From contig DASVDG010000009.1 of assembly GCA_036381255.1 (NCBI GenBank), positions 1 through 33,441 on the forward strand: a DNA stretch of 33,441 nt, written 5' to 3'. Below, piece by piece: positions 21,708 through 30,995 of this stretch. Source of the DNA: CALBZE01 sp036381255 (GTDB taxonomy: Bacteria; Gemmatimonadota; Gemmatimonadetes; Longimicrobiales; RSA9). The first letter of the stretch is position 1; every line of letters starts with the position of its first letter. Under the pieces are notes generated by a model, which saw nothing but the letters and a program-made list of their open reading frames with translations, was not told where the DNA came from and ran no database searches. A program made the position numbers and the translations under genes.

Positions 21708-23057
21708 TCAGAAGCGGATGTCGATGTAGGTGCGGTCCCGGAGCTCCCGGATGACCTCCTCCATCAGCTTCTGCCGCTCGAGCTGCGTGCGGACGCGGCT
21801 GCGGAGGTCCGGGTCATCCCACGAGTACTCGCCGGCCTCGGTCAGGCCGGTCACCCTGGCGACCACCCAGTGGTTCCCCTCACCGACGCCCGTGAGGCGG
21901 AACGGCTTCAGGACCTCCTCCTGCGAGGCGTCGGCCAGCGCCGACGCGTACGGCGGGGGCAGCTCGGCGAGCGCGTCGAGGCGGATCGGGCCGACCCTCG
22001 GCGCGAAGAGGCCGCCGGCGACCTGGAGCGATGCATCGCCGTACTCGGCCACGAGCGAGTCGATGGGCTCGCCGGCGCGCATGCGCTCCGCGACCTCGTT
22101 CGCGATCGTCTCCGTGCGGGCGTAATCCGCCTCGGTCATCTCCGGCCGGAACAGGATGTGGCGCGCCTGACGCTCGCCGCCCTTGACCTTTTCGACCTTG
22201 ATGATGTGGAAGCCGAAGCTGGTTTCGACGATGCCGCTGATGGCGCCCGGCGGCAGCGCGAACGCGACGCGCTCGAACTCGGGCACCATCTGGCCGAGGC
22301 GGAACCAGCCCAGATCGCCGGCCCGCTCGCGGCCGCCGGGCTCGTCCGTGTAGCGACGGGCCAGCTCCTCGAAGTCGGCGCCGTCACGGAGCATGTCGAG
22401 CACCTCTTCGGCTTCGGCGCGCGCCGCGGCCCGTGCGGAGTCGGTCGGCTGCGGCCGCACGATGACCTGCTCGAAGGAGATCGTCGCAGGGCGCTGGCCG
22501 AGCCGGCTGCGCTGCGACTCGAAGTATTCGCGCGCCTCGGACTCCGTGACCGGCGGCGGCCGCCGGTTCTGCCGAAGCGTGCCGAGGTAGGTGTCGATGA
22601 TGCGCTGGCGCCGGATCTGGCGTTCGAGCTCCCGGCGATACTCGTCGATGGTCATCCCGGTCTGCCGGATCGCCTCCGCGAAGGCCTGCTCGCCGCCGAT
22701 CGCCCGCCGCTGCCGGGAGAGCTCGTCCTCCGCGATCCGGGTGACGTCCGCGTCGTCGACGGTCACGGAATCCCGCGTCGCGGCCTGGATGATCAGCAGC
22801 TCGTTGACCTTCGCGTCCAGCGCCTGCCGGTAGAGGCGCTCCAGCGCCGCCGGATCCTCCGGAAGCGGCTGACCGCTCGCAGCGACGATCCGGAACACCT
22901 CCTCGTCCAGATCGGTCTTGAGGACGACGCTGTCGCCGACGACGGCCACGATGCGATCGACGAGACCGGACGCGGGGGCCGGCGCCTGCGCATGGAGCGC
23001 CGGTGCGCCCAGAACGAGCGCGAGCAGGGGAAGGGCGGCAATCCGCAGTCGATTCAT
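21708..23057 (-). CDS. surA: SurA-like periplasmic chaperone / peptidyl-prolyl isomerase
   Basis: The product is 449 aa. A signal peptide (MNRLRIAALPLLALVLGAPALHAQ) is followed by a SurA N-terminal helical domain beginning VDRIVAVVGDSVVLKTDLDEEV. A parvulin domain follows at about residues 180-285, containing FEELARRYTDEPGGRERAGDLGWF and VETSFGFHIIKVEKV. A second, more degenerate parvulin-like domain lies at about 290-400. The protein ends YIDIRF. It escorts unfolded outer-membrane proteins such as the porin encoded at 3643-5010. The ATG at 23057 has only a weak ribosome site but is fixed by the signal peptide; the frame is open further up. It is the first gene of the leftward eight-gene run. 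Confidence 0.9.
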   Translation of the reverse strand: MNRLRIAALPLLALVLGAPALHAQAPAPASGLVDRIVAVVGDSVVLKTDLDEEVFRIVAASGQPLPEDPAALERLYRQALDAKVNELLIIQAATRDSVTVDDADVTRIAEDELSRQRRAIGGEQAFAEAIRQTGMTIDEYRRELERQIRRQRIIDTYLGTLRQNRRPPPVTESEAREYFESQRSRLGQRPATISFEQVIVRPQPTDSARAAARAEAEEVLDMLRDGADFEELARRYTDEPGGRERAGDLGWFRLGQMVPEFERVAFALPPGAISGIVETSFGFHIIKVEKVKGGERQARHILFRPEMTEADYARTETIANEVAERMRAGEPIDSLVAEYGDASLQVAGGLFAPRVGPIRLDALAELPPPYASALADASQEEVLKPFRLTGVGEGNHWVVARVTGLTEAGEYSWDDPDLRSRVRTQLERQKLMEEVIRELRDRTYIDIRF

Positions 23058-23086
23058 GACGTTTCGATCTCGCAATGAAACGGAAC

Positions 23087-23112
23087 GGGGCCGGCGCGCG
23101 CGCACCGGCCCC
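23087..23112 (-). promoter_or_regulatory. Hairpin in surA leader
   Basis: An 8-bp stem GGGGCCGG/CCGGCCCC (23087-23094 with 23105-23112) has a 10-nt alternating GC loop. It lies between the predicted surA start point (about 23108) and the ATG, so it would form at the RNA 5' end. Confidence 0.35.
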
Positions 23113-23114
23113 CG

Positions 23115-23120
23115 GTTATA
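23115..23120 (-). promoter_or_regulatory. Candidate -10 element for the surA operon
   Basis: TATAAC on the minus strand matches the -10 consensus at 5 of 6 positions in an otherwise GC-rich gap. No good -35 is present at 16-18 nt, so an alternative sigma or activator may be needed. Confidence 0.35.
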
Positions 23121-23133
23121 TCCCATCCATCCG

Positions 23134-23154
23134 GCCGGGGTTCCTGGCCCCGGC
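23134..23154 (-). terminator. Hairpin directly after the PpiC lipoprotein gene
   Basis: A 7-bp perfect stem GCCGGGG/CCCCGGC (23134-23140 with 23148-23154) starts one nt past the stop of the leftward gene. No T-run follows. It probably separates this unit from the surA operon. Confidence 0.4.
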
Positions 23155-23155
23155 G

Positions 23156-24586
23156 TCAGCGTTCCGAGGCGGAGTCCGCCGCGCCGCCCGCCGCCGGCTG
23201 CTGCGGCTGCGGCGCGGGCACGACCGGCCGGGTCTGCTGCATCCGCTCGACGATCCTCGGGATCGCGCGGCTGAAGATCTCCGCCTCGCCCGTCTCGCGG
23301 AGCGAGAAGGTGAGCGCGCCCAGGTTCAGCACCTGGCGGTCGCCGCGGATGACGCCTTCCAGGAAGCTGGTCACGCGGCGCTCGATCGCCTGCTCCGGCG
23401 ACTCGCCGTCCTGCGGTTCCGCGCCGCTCAGCCCGACCATGCGGGCGGCCTGGGCGAGCTGCGTCCGGACCTCGCCGGACAGGGAGTCTCGCTCGGCCGC
23501 CGTGATCTCGAGCCCCTGGCGCTCCGCCTCCGCGAGCAGGATCTCGTTCCGGGTCATCCCCTCGAGGACCGTCGCCAGGTTCTCGTCGCCCATCGCCGCG
23601 AGCTGCGCGCGGTTGCTCGGCGTGGTGCGCGTCCGGACCCAGTCCAGGTACTCCGCCGCCGTCAGCGAGCCGCCGTCGTAGGAGACCAGCGCGCGCGAGG
23701 CCGCACGGCTGCTCAGCTCCATCTCCGGCTTCGACGCCAGGTCGCGGGCCACCTCGGACGCGCCCTCCTGCACCTCGATGCCGAGCGAGCCGGTCAGCTT
23801 CTCGACGTACGCCTCCTGCGCCTCGAAGACCCGCTGCTGGAGGAGCTGCACGCGGAACGTGTCCTTGATCTCATCGAAGTCCGGCATGCGCCGCTCTTCG
23901 ACCTTGATGATGTGGTAGCCGAACGGCGTCTCGACGACGTCGCTGACCTCGCCGACATCGAGGGCGAACGCCGCCTCCTCGAACGGGGCGACCATCTGGC
24001 CGGGGCCGAAGAAGCCGAGGTCGCCGCCTTCGCGGGCGCTGCCCGGATCCTCGCTGTACTCCTCGGCGAGCTCGGCGAAGTTCGCACCCGCCGCGGCGCG
24101 GGCGCGCAGGTCGCGGGCGAGCGCCAGCACGCTGTCGCGCTGGGCGGCCGTGGCGTTCGGCCCGACGCGCAGCAGGATGTGGCGGGCACGGACCTCCTGG
24201 CCGGGGCGCTCCCGGTCGTAGATCTCGCGCAGCTCCGCATCGGTGAGCGTGGTGTCGACCTGGATCACCTTGTCGTTGAGCTTCCGGAAGATCTCCTGCT
24301 CGAGGACCGGATCCACGATCGGGCTCACGTCGAGCGTGGCGAGGGTCGAGTCCTGCTGCGCCGCCGTGGCGAGGAGGACGTAGTCGACCCAGAGATTGGC
24401 GACCGCCTCGACGACCTCGGGCTCGGCGGGGAGTCGCGGATTGTGGGCCAGGAGCCCGGCGGCTTCCTCGACGGTCAGCTCGAGGCCGCCGGCGCGGGCC
24501 ACCACGTCGGTGTGCGCCGACATCGCGTCACAGGCGGCGAAGCCCGCGGTCGCGGCCAGGGCGCCGATCGCTACGAGTTTCCTCAT
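23156..24586 (-). CDS. PpiC/PrsA-like peptidyl-prolyl isomerase lipoprotein
   Basis: The product is 476 aa. The N-terminus MRKLVAIGALAATAGFAACD is a lipoprotein-type signal with Cys19 as the expected lipidated residue, although -3 is Phe rather than Leu. A helical N-domain is followed by one clear parvulin domain at about residues 130-230: VRARHILLRVGPNATAAQRD, ANFAELAEEYSEDPGSAREG, GDLGFFGPGQM and PFGYHIIKVEERR. The C-terminal 200 residues are a second helical region with a Pro/Gln-rich tail. The likely role is folding of exported proteins. GGAGAG before the ATG is a good ribosome site. It is separated from mfd by 118 nt and a hairpin, so it may have its own promoter. Confidence 0.87.
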   Translation of the reverse strand: MRKLVAIGALAATAGFAACDAMSAHTDVVARAGGLELTVEEAAGLLAHNPRLPAEPEVVEAVANLWVDYVLLATAAQQDSTLATLDVSPIVDPVLEQEIFRKLNDKVIQVDTTLTDAELREIYDRERPGQEVRARHILLRVGPNATAAQRDSVLALARDLRARAAAGANFAELAEEYSEDPGSAREGGDLGFFGPGQMVAPFEEAAFALDVGEVSDVVETPFGYHIIKVEERRMPDFDEIKDTFRVQLLQQRVFEAQEAYVEKLTGSLGIEVQEGASEVARDLASKPEMELSSRAASRALVSYDGGSLTAAEYLDWVRTRTTPSNRAQLAAMGDENLATVLEGMTRNEILLAEAERQGLEITAAERDSLSGEVRTQLAQAARMVGLSGAEPQDGESPEQAIERRVTSFLEGVIRGDRQVLNLGALTFSLRETGEAEIFSRAIPRIVERMQQTRPVVPAPQPQQPAAGGAADSASER

Positions 24587-24640
24587 TCTCTCTCCTTATC
24601 GGAGCCGGTCCGAGTGTAAACGTCACAAAGTACGTCCCGC

Positions 24641-24673
24641 CCGGCCGGCGTGCCAGCGGGTCGTGCCGGCCGG
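24641..24673 (-). terminator. Hairpin downstream of mfd
   Basis: A 9-bp perfect stem CCGGCCGGC/GCCGGCCGG (24641-24649 with 24665-24673) has a 15-nt loop, in the gap after the mfd stop. It is a probable terminator without a T-run. Confidence 0.4.
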
Positions 24674-24704
24674 CCGTGGCGGGTGCCGGGAGTGGTACAC
24701 CGGG

Positions 24705-27700
24705 TCACGCCGCGCGTGCCCTGTCGACGGCGAGCAGCTCGAGCGCGCCGACGAGCGTGTCGACGAGCGGCTCCGCGCCGAATCGCCGGAGCAGGAGCGA
24801 GAGCGGCATGGCGCGACGCACCTCGACCTCGATCTGGCGGTCGTGGAACGCGCTCTGGAGCGCGGCCATGCGCGGGACGACGCCGTCGCGGAAATTGATC
24901 CGGGCCTCGTCGCCGCGGACGAGGACGCGCTCGACGCCGAGCTCGGCGCCGAGCAGGCGGAGCGCCGCGGCGGCGAGGAGCCGGCGGACCTCGGCGGGCG
25001 GCGGGCCGAAGCGGTCGCGCAGCTCCGAGCGGACCTGGTCGACCTGCTCGACGCGCTCGAGGCGGGAGAGCCGGCGGTAGAGGTGGAGCTTCTGCGACGG
25101 CTCGGGCACGTAGGCGTCGGGGAGGAACGCGGCGCCCTCGATCGAGACCTCGGGCGGCGGGTGGCGCTCGACGACGCCGTCGTGCTCGTCCTTGAGCCGG
25201 CGCATCGTTTCTTCGAGCAGCCGGGTGTACGTCTCGAGGCCGACGGCGTGGACGAAGCCGGACTGTTCGGCGCCGAGCAGGTTGCCGGCGCCGCGCAGCT
25301 CGAGGTCCTTGAGCGCGATCGCGTAGCCGCTGCCGAGCTCGGTGTAGTGCTCGAGGATGCGGAGCCGCTTCTCGGCGTCGTCGGTGATGTCGCCGTGGGC
25401 GATGAGGTAGCAGTAGGCGCGGTGGTGCGAGCGGCCGACGCGGCCGCGGAGCTGGTAGAGCTGCGCGAGGCCGAACTGGTCGGCGCGATCGACGATCAGC
25501 GTGTTCGCCGCCGGCACGTCGAGCCCGTTCTCGATGATCGCGGTCGTGACGAGCACGCGGACCTCGCCCTCGATGAAGCGGCGCATGACGTCGTCGAGCT
25601 CGGAGGCGGCGAGCTGGCCGTGGGCGATGGCGAGCGGCGCGTCCGGCACGAGCCGTTGCACGCGCTCGGCGACCGCGGCGATGCTCTCGATGCGGTTGTG
25701 GACGAAGAAGACCTGGCCGCCGCGGTCGAGCTCGCGCCGCATGGCGTCCTCGAGGATCTCGTCGGTCCAGGGGACGACGTGCGTGATGATCGGCATGCGG
25801 TCGCGCGGCGGCGTCTGGATCAGCGAGAGGTCGCGCAGCCCGGCGAGCGACATGTGCAGCGTGCGCGGGATCGGCGTGGCCGTCAGCGTGAGCACGTCGA
25901 TGTTCCTGCGGAGCTCCTTGAGCCGCTCCTTGTGCTTGACGCCGAAGCGCTGCTCCTCGTCGACGATGAGGAGGCCGAGGTCCTTGAAGGCGACGTCCGG
26001 CTCGAGGAGCGCGTGCGTGCCGATGAGGATGTCGACCTCGCCCTGCGCGGCGTGGAGCAGGATCTCGCGCTGCTGCTTCGCCGTGCGGAAGCGCGAGAGC
26101 GCCTCGACGCGGACGGGGAACTGCGCGAGCCGCTGGCGGAACGTGTTCAGGTGCTGCTCGACGAGGATCGTGGTCGGCGCGAGCACGGCGACCTGCTTGC
26201 CGTCCTGGACGGCCTTGAACGCGGCGCGGATCGCGATCTCGGTCTTGCCGTATCCGACGTCGCCGCAGAGCAGGCGGTCCATCGGGCGGCGCGACTCCAT
26301 GTCCCGCTTCACGTCGGCGGTGGCCTGCCGCTGGTCCGGCGTGTCCTCGTAGAGGAAACTGGACTCCATCTCCTTCTGCCAGCGGGTGTCGGGCGAGAAG
26401 GCGAAGCCCTGCGCCATCCGGCGCGCGGCGTAGAGCTGGAGCAGCTCCGTCGCCATCTCCTGGATCGCCTTCTCGGTCCTGCCGCGCAGGTTCTTCCACG
26501 ACTTGCCGCCGATCTTGTGGAGGCGCGGCGGGCCGGCGCGGTCGCTGTCGGCGACCCAGCGCTCGATGAGGTCGAGGCGGTAGACGGGGACGCGCAGCGT
26601 CTCGCCGCCGGCGTACTCGATGGCGAGCACCTCGACCTCCTCGCCGCCCTCGGCGCGCGCGCCCGGGAGCCCGACGACGCCGCCGACCTGGATCCGCTCG
26701 AGCCCCTTGAAGCGGCCGATGCCGTGGTCGAGGTGGACGACGAAGTCGCCGGGTTTGAGCTGCGCGAGGCTCTCGAGGGCGACGGCGCCGCGGAACCGCC
26801 GGGCACGGCGCAGGCGGCGTGCGCGGCGGAAGATCTCGTGGTCGGTCAGGACGCGGAGCGGCGGATCGGCGCCTTCGAGGACGAAGCCGTGCTGGAGCGC
26901 GCCGAGCGCGAGCGTGGCGTGGGGCGGCAGCGCGCCGCCCGTCGAGAGGATCTCGTCGAGCCGCTCGAGCTGGCCGGTGTTGTCGCACAGGATGACGGTC
27001 TCCTCGCCGCGTGCGGCGCCGGCGCGGAGGAGCGCGGCGAGGCGGTCCATGTCGCGCTCGATCGGCTCGGCCTCGCGGATGGCGAAGCGGAGCTCGGCGT
27101 CGGGCGCGGCGCCGATGGAGACGCGGCCGTACTCGGCGAGTCGGGTGCGGACCTCGTCGGGCGGGAGGAACAGGTGGTCCGGCGGCGCGGGGCGGCCGCC
27201 GCGGCGGCGCTCGGCGTCGTGGAGGTGCAGCACCTCGGCCCAGGTCCGGCGGAACGCGTCGTCGGCGAGATCGGCGTCGAGCTCGAGGAGGACGGTCTCC
27301 CGGGGGAGCACGTCGAGGAGCGAACGCCGGACGACGTCGGAGCCGGCCGCGTCGCCGGGGGCGGCGCGCAGGTCGACGGGGAGCACGTCGACGTGGCGGA
27401 CCTCGTCGGTCGAGCGCTGGTCGAGGATGTCGAAGCGACGGATCGACACGACGTCGTCGCCCCAGAACTCGACGCGCACGGGCTGGGCGGCGCCGAAGCT
27501 GAAGAAGTCGAGGATGCCGCCGCGGACGGCGTACTCGCCGACGCCCTCGACGAGCGGGGCGCGGGTGAAGCCGAGCGCGTCGAGGCGCTCGGTCAGCTCC
27601 TGGAGCCGGAGCGTGTCGCCGACGGCGATGGAGACGCGCAGGTCCGCGAGGCCGGACGGGATGTCGGCGCGCTCCTGGAGCGCGCGGGACGTGGTGACCA

Positions 27701-28061
27701 GCACGCGGACGCGGCCGGCGAGGAGCGCCTCGAGCGCCTCGACGCGGAGTCCGCTGACCTCGAGGTGGTGCTCCTCGGCCTCGTACGGCAGCGCCTCGCG
27801 CTGCGGGTAGAGTCGTGCGAGCCCGTCGGGGAGGAGCGTGTGCAGGTCGGCGTCGACGGCCTCGGCGCGTGCCGGGTCCGGCGCGACGACGACCCAGAGG
27901 CGCTCGGGGAGCGCGTCCGCGAGCGTCGCGGCGAGGAGCGACGGCGCGGAGCCGGGCAGGCCGCCTAGACGCACGATGGCGCCACGACCCGGGAGCCGCT
28001 CCCGCAGCTCCCGGAACGCCGGCTGGCGCCGCATCGCCTGGATCAGGGTCGGGTGTGCCAC
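24705..28061 (-). CDS. mfd: Transcription-repair coupling factor Mfd
   Basis: The product is 1118 aa from a GTG two nt after the previous stop. The UvrB-like N-terminal region (to about residue 350) includes LPYEAEEHHLEVSGLRVEAL and EGVGEYAVRGGILDFFSFG. The RNA-polymerase-interacting domain follows at about 425-520, with LKPGDFVVHLDHGIGRFKGLERI. The translocase motor contains GDVGYGKTEIAIRAAF (near residue 600), GTHALL, DEEQRFGVKHKE (near 702) and TLTATPIPRTLHMSL, then NRIESI and QLYQLRGRVGRS. The C-terminal autoinhibitory domain ends the protein. It removes RNA polymerase stalled at lesions and recruits UvrA. An ATG at 28034 is an alternative start. The frame is open far upstream with no conserved content. 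Confidence 0.97.
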   Translation of the reverse strand: MAHPTLIQAMRRQPAFRELRERLPGRGAIVRLGGLPGSAPSLLAATLADALPERLWVVVAPDPARAEAVDADLHTLLPDGLARLYPQREALPYEAEEHHLEVSGLRVEALEALLAGRVRVLVTTSRALQERADIPSGLADLRVSIAVGDTLRLQELTERLDALGFTRAPLVEGVGEYAVRGGILDFFSFGAAQPVRVEFWGDDVVSIRRFDILDQRSTDEVRHVDVLPVDLRAAPGDAAGSDVVRRSLLDVLPRETVLLELDADLADDAFRRTWAEVLHLHDAERRRGGRPAPPDHLFLPPDEVRTRLAEYGRVSIGAAPDAELRFAIREAEPIERDMDRLAALLRAGAARGEETVILCDNTGQLERLDEILSTGGALPPHATLALGALQHGFVLEGADPPLRVLTDHEIFRRARRLRRARRFRGAVALESLAQLKPGDFVVHLDHGIGRFKGLERIQVGGVVGLPGARAEGGEEVEVLAIEYAGGETLRVPVYRLDLIERWVADSDRAGPPRLHKIGGKSWKNLRGRTEKAIQEMATELLQLYAARRMAQGFAFSPDTRWQKEMESSFLYEDTPDQRQATADVKRDMESRRPMDRLLCGDVGYGKTEIAIRAAFKAVQDGKQVAVLAPTTILVEQHLNTFRQRLAQFPVRVEALSRFRTAKQQREILLHAAQGEVDILIGTHALLEPDVAFKDLGLLIVDEEQRFGVKHKERLKELRRNIDVLTLTATPIPRTLHMSLAGLRDLSLIQTPPRDRMPIITHVVPWTDEILEDAMRRELDRGGQVFFVHNRIESIAAVAERVQRLVPDAPLAIAHGQLAASELDDVMRRFIEGEVRVLVTTAIIENGLDVPAANTLIVDRADQFGLAQLYQLRGRVGRSHHRAYCYLIAHGDITDDAEKRLRILEHYTELGSGYAIALKDLELRGAGNLLGAEQSGFVHAVGLETYTRLLEETMRRLKDEHDGVVERHPPPEVSIEGAAFLPDAYVPEPSQKLHLYRRLSRLERVEQVDQVRSELRDRFGPPPAEVRRLLAAAALRLLGAELGVERVLVRGDEARINFRDGVVPRMAALQSAFHDRQIEVEVRRAMPLSLLLRRFGAEPLVDTLVGALELLAVDRARAA

Positions 28062-28063
28062 GG

Positions 28064-30052
28064 TCAGGAAGTTCGGCGATTCGGCCCGGCTGCGCCAGCC
28101 CCCGCGGGGACCGGCTGCGCGGCGGCGTCGGGGTGCGGCCGTTTGCGCCCGGCCCGTCCGCCGGCGGCGATGAGCCCCTCGACGAGGAGCGTCGCGAGCG
28201 CGAAGAGCAGGAGCGGGCGCCACACCTCGCGGCCGAGGCGCCGGCGGAAGATCGACTCCGGCCAGTCGGCGGCGTCGTCGACGATGTCGACGTCCCAGTC
28301 GGGGAGCGCCGCGCGCAGGGCGTCCTCGTCGGCGCGCGCGAGGTCGGATTCCGAGGCCGGCGGGTTCACGGCGAAGGCGCCGATCGTCCGGTCGCCGGCG
28401 AGGATGCGGTAGACGCCGAGCTCGCCCGGGACGCGGTAGCGCGTGCCGCCGGACACGGTCTCGCGCGTGCCGTCCGGCCGTTCGACCGCGGTCGCGGCCG
28501 CCGGCAGCGGCAGCACCGCGCCGGGCGTCGCCGTCGTGCGGGCGGCGGCGTCCGCGCCCCACACGGCGATCAGGCGGTCGAGCAGCGGGAGGAGCCCGAC
28601 GGACGTCGGGAGCGTCGTCGCCTCCTCGTCGAACGGCGAGGCGACGACGAGGTAGCGGCCGCCGCCGGGGAGCGTGCCGCGGACGAGCCAGGGCGCGCCG
28701 TCGCGGAGCCGCAGCAACACGGAGTCGTCCGCGGCGGCGGCTTCGGGCTCGAGGCGGTAGCTCCGCCGGATGCGCACGTCGTCGAGGGCGCGGAGCAGGC
28801 CGTCGCCGGCGCTGTCGACCACGAGTCGCGCTTCGCCGGCGGCGGTGCCGGGGGCGAAGCGCCAGGGGACGCCGGCCTCGGCCAGGCGGCGGTTCGCGGC
28901 GGGGAGCTCGAGCGGCGAGTCGGGCGCGACGACGATCGCCGTGCGGCCCGCGCGCGCGGCGGCCACGCCCGCGGCGGCGGGCGCGATCACGATCTCGGCC
29001 GCCCCGGGGCCGACGGTCCGGACCCGGCCGGCATCGGCCAGCACGTCGAGCGCCTCTTCGACGAACGGGAGCGAGCCGGTCACGCCGACGGTCGGCGGCG
29101 GCTGGACGGGGACCACGAAGTAGCGCCGGTCGTCGCCGCGGAGCGCGTCGGGGTCGAGCTCGACCCATCCGGGGACGAATCCCGCGGCGCGCGCGGGGAA
29201 CGGGAGCACGGCGGCCGCGCCGGCCGGCGCCGTGCCGGCCGCGCTGACGTGGTTGTCGACGGTCAGCCGGATCGGGATCGTGTCGTTCTTCCGGGAGCTG
29301 ATGACGCGCGCGGCGATCGTCGAGCGCTCGCCGGCGCGCGGCGGCAGGCCGGCGCCGACGTCGACCGCGGTCACCGCCGCGTTCGCGGGCGGCGCCGACT
29401 CCGGCGCCCAGACGACGACCGGCGGCGCGTCCGCGCCGGCGGTGGCCACGGTGGCGAGGCCGGTGGCCTGGAGGTCGGTCAGCAGCTGGATCTCGGCGGC
29501 GCGCCCGTCGGCGCCGGCGGCGAGGAGCGAACGCGCGCGCTCCAGCGCGGCGCCGAGGTCCGCCGCGCCCGCGGCGACCTCCGTCGCGCGGACGATCGCG
29601 GCCGCCTCCGCCGGGCCGGCGGGGACCGCCGGCTCCCACGGCGCGCCGGCGCGGATGATCCAGAACCGGTCGTCGGAGTTGCCCCGGGCGATCGCTTCGA
29701 GCGCCCGGTCCTTCAGTTGGTCGAGGACTCGGCGGTCGCCCTGGACCAGGCCGGTGCTCAGCGAGTTGTCGAGCACGATCGCGACGGCCGTCGGCTCGTG
29801 GCCGCCGCCGCCCCAGCGCAGGACGGGCCGCGCCGCCGCGAGCGCCAGGAGCGCCAGCGCGGCCACCCGCAGCGCGAGGAGGAGGAGCTGCCGCAGCTTG
29901 ATGCGGCGCGCATTCTCCAGCTCCGCCCGCCGCAGGTAGCGCAGCGCGGGGAACACGACCCGCGGCCCCTGATGCCGCTGGAACAGGTGCAGCACGATCG
30001 GCACGGCGATCGCGGCCCCCAGGAAGAGCAGCGCCGGACTCAAGAACCCCAT
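28064..30052 (-). CDS. BatA-like membrane protein with N-terminal aerotolerance-regulator domain and von Willebrand-like region
   Basis: The product is 662 aa. The opening MGFLSPALLFLGAAIAVPIVLHLFQRHQG and VVFPALRYLRRAELEN match the BatA N-terminal domain (PF07584-like), with TM1 at about 5-25 and TM2 at about 58-78. A von Willebrand factor A-like segment follows (VAIVLDNSLSTG near 90-101), in which the canonical D-x-S-x-S is present as DNSLS. A long beta-rich region leads to a final membrane helix near 610-630 and a Pro/Ala tail. Such proteins accompany DUF58 and MoxR in several bacterial loci; the biochemical role is unclear. It begins 1 nt after the DUF58 stop and is followed 2 nt later by mfd. 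Confidence 0.82.
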   Translation of the reverse strand: MGFLSPALLFLGAAIAVPIVLHLFQRHQGPRVVFPALRYLRRAELENARRIKLRQLLLLALRVAALALLALAAARPVLRWGGGGHEPTAVAIVLDNSLSTGLVQGDRRVLDQLKDRALEAIARGNSDDRFWIIRAGAPWEPAVPAGPAEAAAIVRATEVAAGAADLGAALERARSLLAAGADGRAAEIQLLTDLQATGLATVATAGADAPPVVVWAPESAPPANAAVTAVDVGAGLPPRAGERSTIAARVISSRKNDTIPIRLTVDNHVSAAGTAPAGAAAVLPFPARAAGFVPGWVELDPDALRGDDRRYFVVPVQPPPTVGVTGSLPFVEEALDVLADAGRVRTVGPGAAEIVIAPAAAGVAAARAGRTAIVVAPDSPLELPAANRRLAEAGVPWRFAPGTAAGEARLVVDSAGDGLLRALDDVRIRRSYRLEPEAAAADDSVLLRLRDGAPWLVRGTLPGGGRYLVVASPFDEEATTLPTSVGLLPLLDRLIAVWGADAAARTTATPGAVLPLPAAATAVERPDGTRETVSGGTRYRVPGELGVYRILAGDRTIGAFAVNPPASESDLARADEDALRAALPDWDVDIVDDAADWPESIFRRRLGREVWRPLLLFALATLLVEGLIAAGGRAGRKRPHPDAAAQPVPAGAGAAGPNRRTS

Positions 30053-30053
30053 G

Positions 30054-30986
30054 TTACCCCAGCTTCTCCCGCTTCCGAAGGTACGTGCGCAGCGCGTGGA
30101 CCATCGGGCGGTCCGTCTCCAGGATCGTGTAGTCGATCCCGAGCGGGACCAGCGTCTGGCGCCACTCCTCCAACGCGCGCTCCACGGCCTCCCGGTACTC
30201 CGTCCGCAGATGCGCCACGCTCACCGGCAGCTCCTCCCCTGTCTCCGGGTCGACGAAACGCGCGTCCCGCTCGCCCGGCAGCTCCCGCTCGCCCGGGTCC
30301 AGCACGTGGAAGACCAGCACCTCGTGCCCGCGGTGCCGCAGGAACTGCAACGCCAGCCGCGTCGACTCCGGATCCACCAGCAGGTCCGAGCACAGGACCA
30401 CGAGGCCGCGGCGCGGCAGCCGCCCGGCGATGTCGCGCAGCGCACTCGCCGCCTCCGTCCGGCCGGTTGCCTCCAGCGGGTCCAGCGCCCGCAACACGTC
30501 GTGCCAGTGGCGCCGCCCGCCCCGCGGCCGGATGTGCGCACGCACCCGCTCGTCGAAGCCGATCAGACCCACCGCATCGCCCTGCCGCAGCAGCAGCAGC
30601 GAAAGGCTCGCGGCGAGCTGCTTCGCGTACCACAGCTTCGTCGGCAGCGTCGCCGGCGCCGACGACCACGCCATCGACGCGCTCGCATCGACCAGCAGGT
30701 ACGTGCGCAGGTTCGTCTCCTCCTCGAACAGCTTCACGTAATGCCGGTCCGAGCGCGCGTACATGCGCCAGTCGATGTAGCGCAGGTCGTCGCCGGGCTG
30801 GTAGGCGCGGTGTTCTGCGAACTCCACGGAGAAACCCCGGTGCGGCGATCGGTGTAACCCGGCCAGGAACCCCTCGACCACGTGCCGCGCGACGAACTCC
30901 AGGCCGCCGAGTGCGGCGAGCTCGTGCGGCGTCAGCAGATCGGCCCGGGGTGCGCCGGCGGTTGTGCGGAGGTCTGTAAGATCCAT
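30054..30986 (-). CDS. DUF58 domain protein
   Basis: The product is 310 aa. DUF58 marks are GFSVEFAEHRAYQPGDDLRYIDWRMYARSDRHYVKLFEEE (about residues 51-90), then a von Willebrand-like core YLLVDASASMAW with a DASAS metal site, and DAVGLIGFDERV. There is no membrane segment, so it is a cytosolic partner for the BatA-like membrane protein encoded next. DUF58 genes are normally preceded by a MoxR AAA+ ATPase gene; here the upstream neighbour is a divergent peptidase and no moxR exists in the window. The ATG at 30986 has no ribosome site and lies about 3 nt from the predicted transcription start. Confidence 0.9.
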   Translation of the reverse strand: MDLTDLRTTAGAPRADLLTPHELAALGGLEFVARHVVEGFLAGLHRSPHRGFSVEFAEHRAYQPGDDLRYIDWRMYARSDRHYVKLFEEETNLRTYLLVDASASMAWSSAPATLPTKLWYAKQLAASLSLLLLRQGDAVGLIGFDERVRAHIRPRGGRRHWHDVLRALDPLEATGRTEAASALRDIAGRLPRRGLVVLCSDLLVDPESTRLALQFLRHRGHEVLVFHVLDPGERELPGERDARFVDPETGEELPVSVAHLRTEYREAVERALEEWRQTLVPLGIDYTILETDRPMVHALRTYLRKREKLG

Positions 30987-30995
30987 TGGGGCAAT

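Noticed and set aside
24396..27968. Very long open frame on the plus strand antisense to mfd
   Set aside because: It is an artefact of GC-rich codon use in the true gene: the translation is an Arg/Glu/Leu/Val-rich low-complexity string with no motifs, while the minus strand encodes a complete Mfd.
28062..29639. Open upstream extension of mfd in the same frame
   Set aside because: The extra 500 residues are Arg/Ala/Pro-rich without domains and run over the BatA-like gene. Mfd homology begins near 28061, right after the upstream stop.
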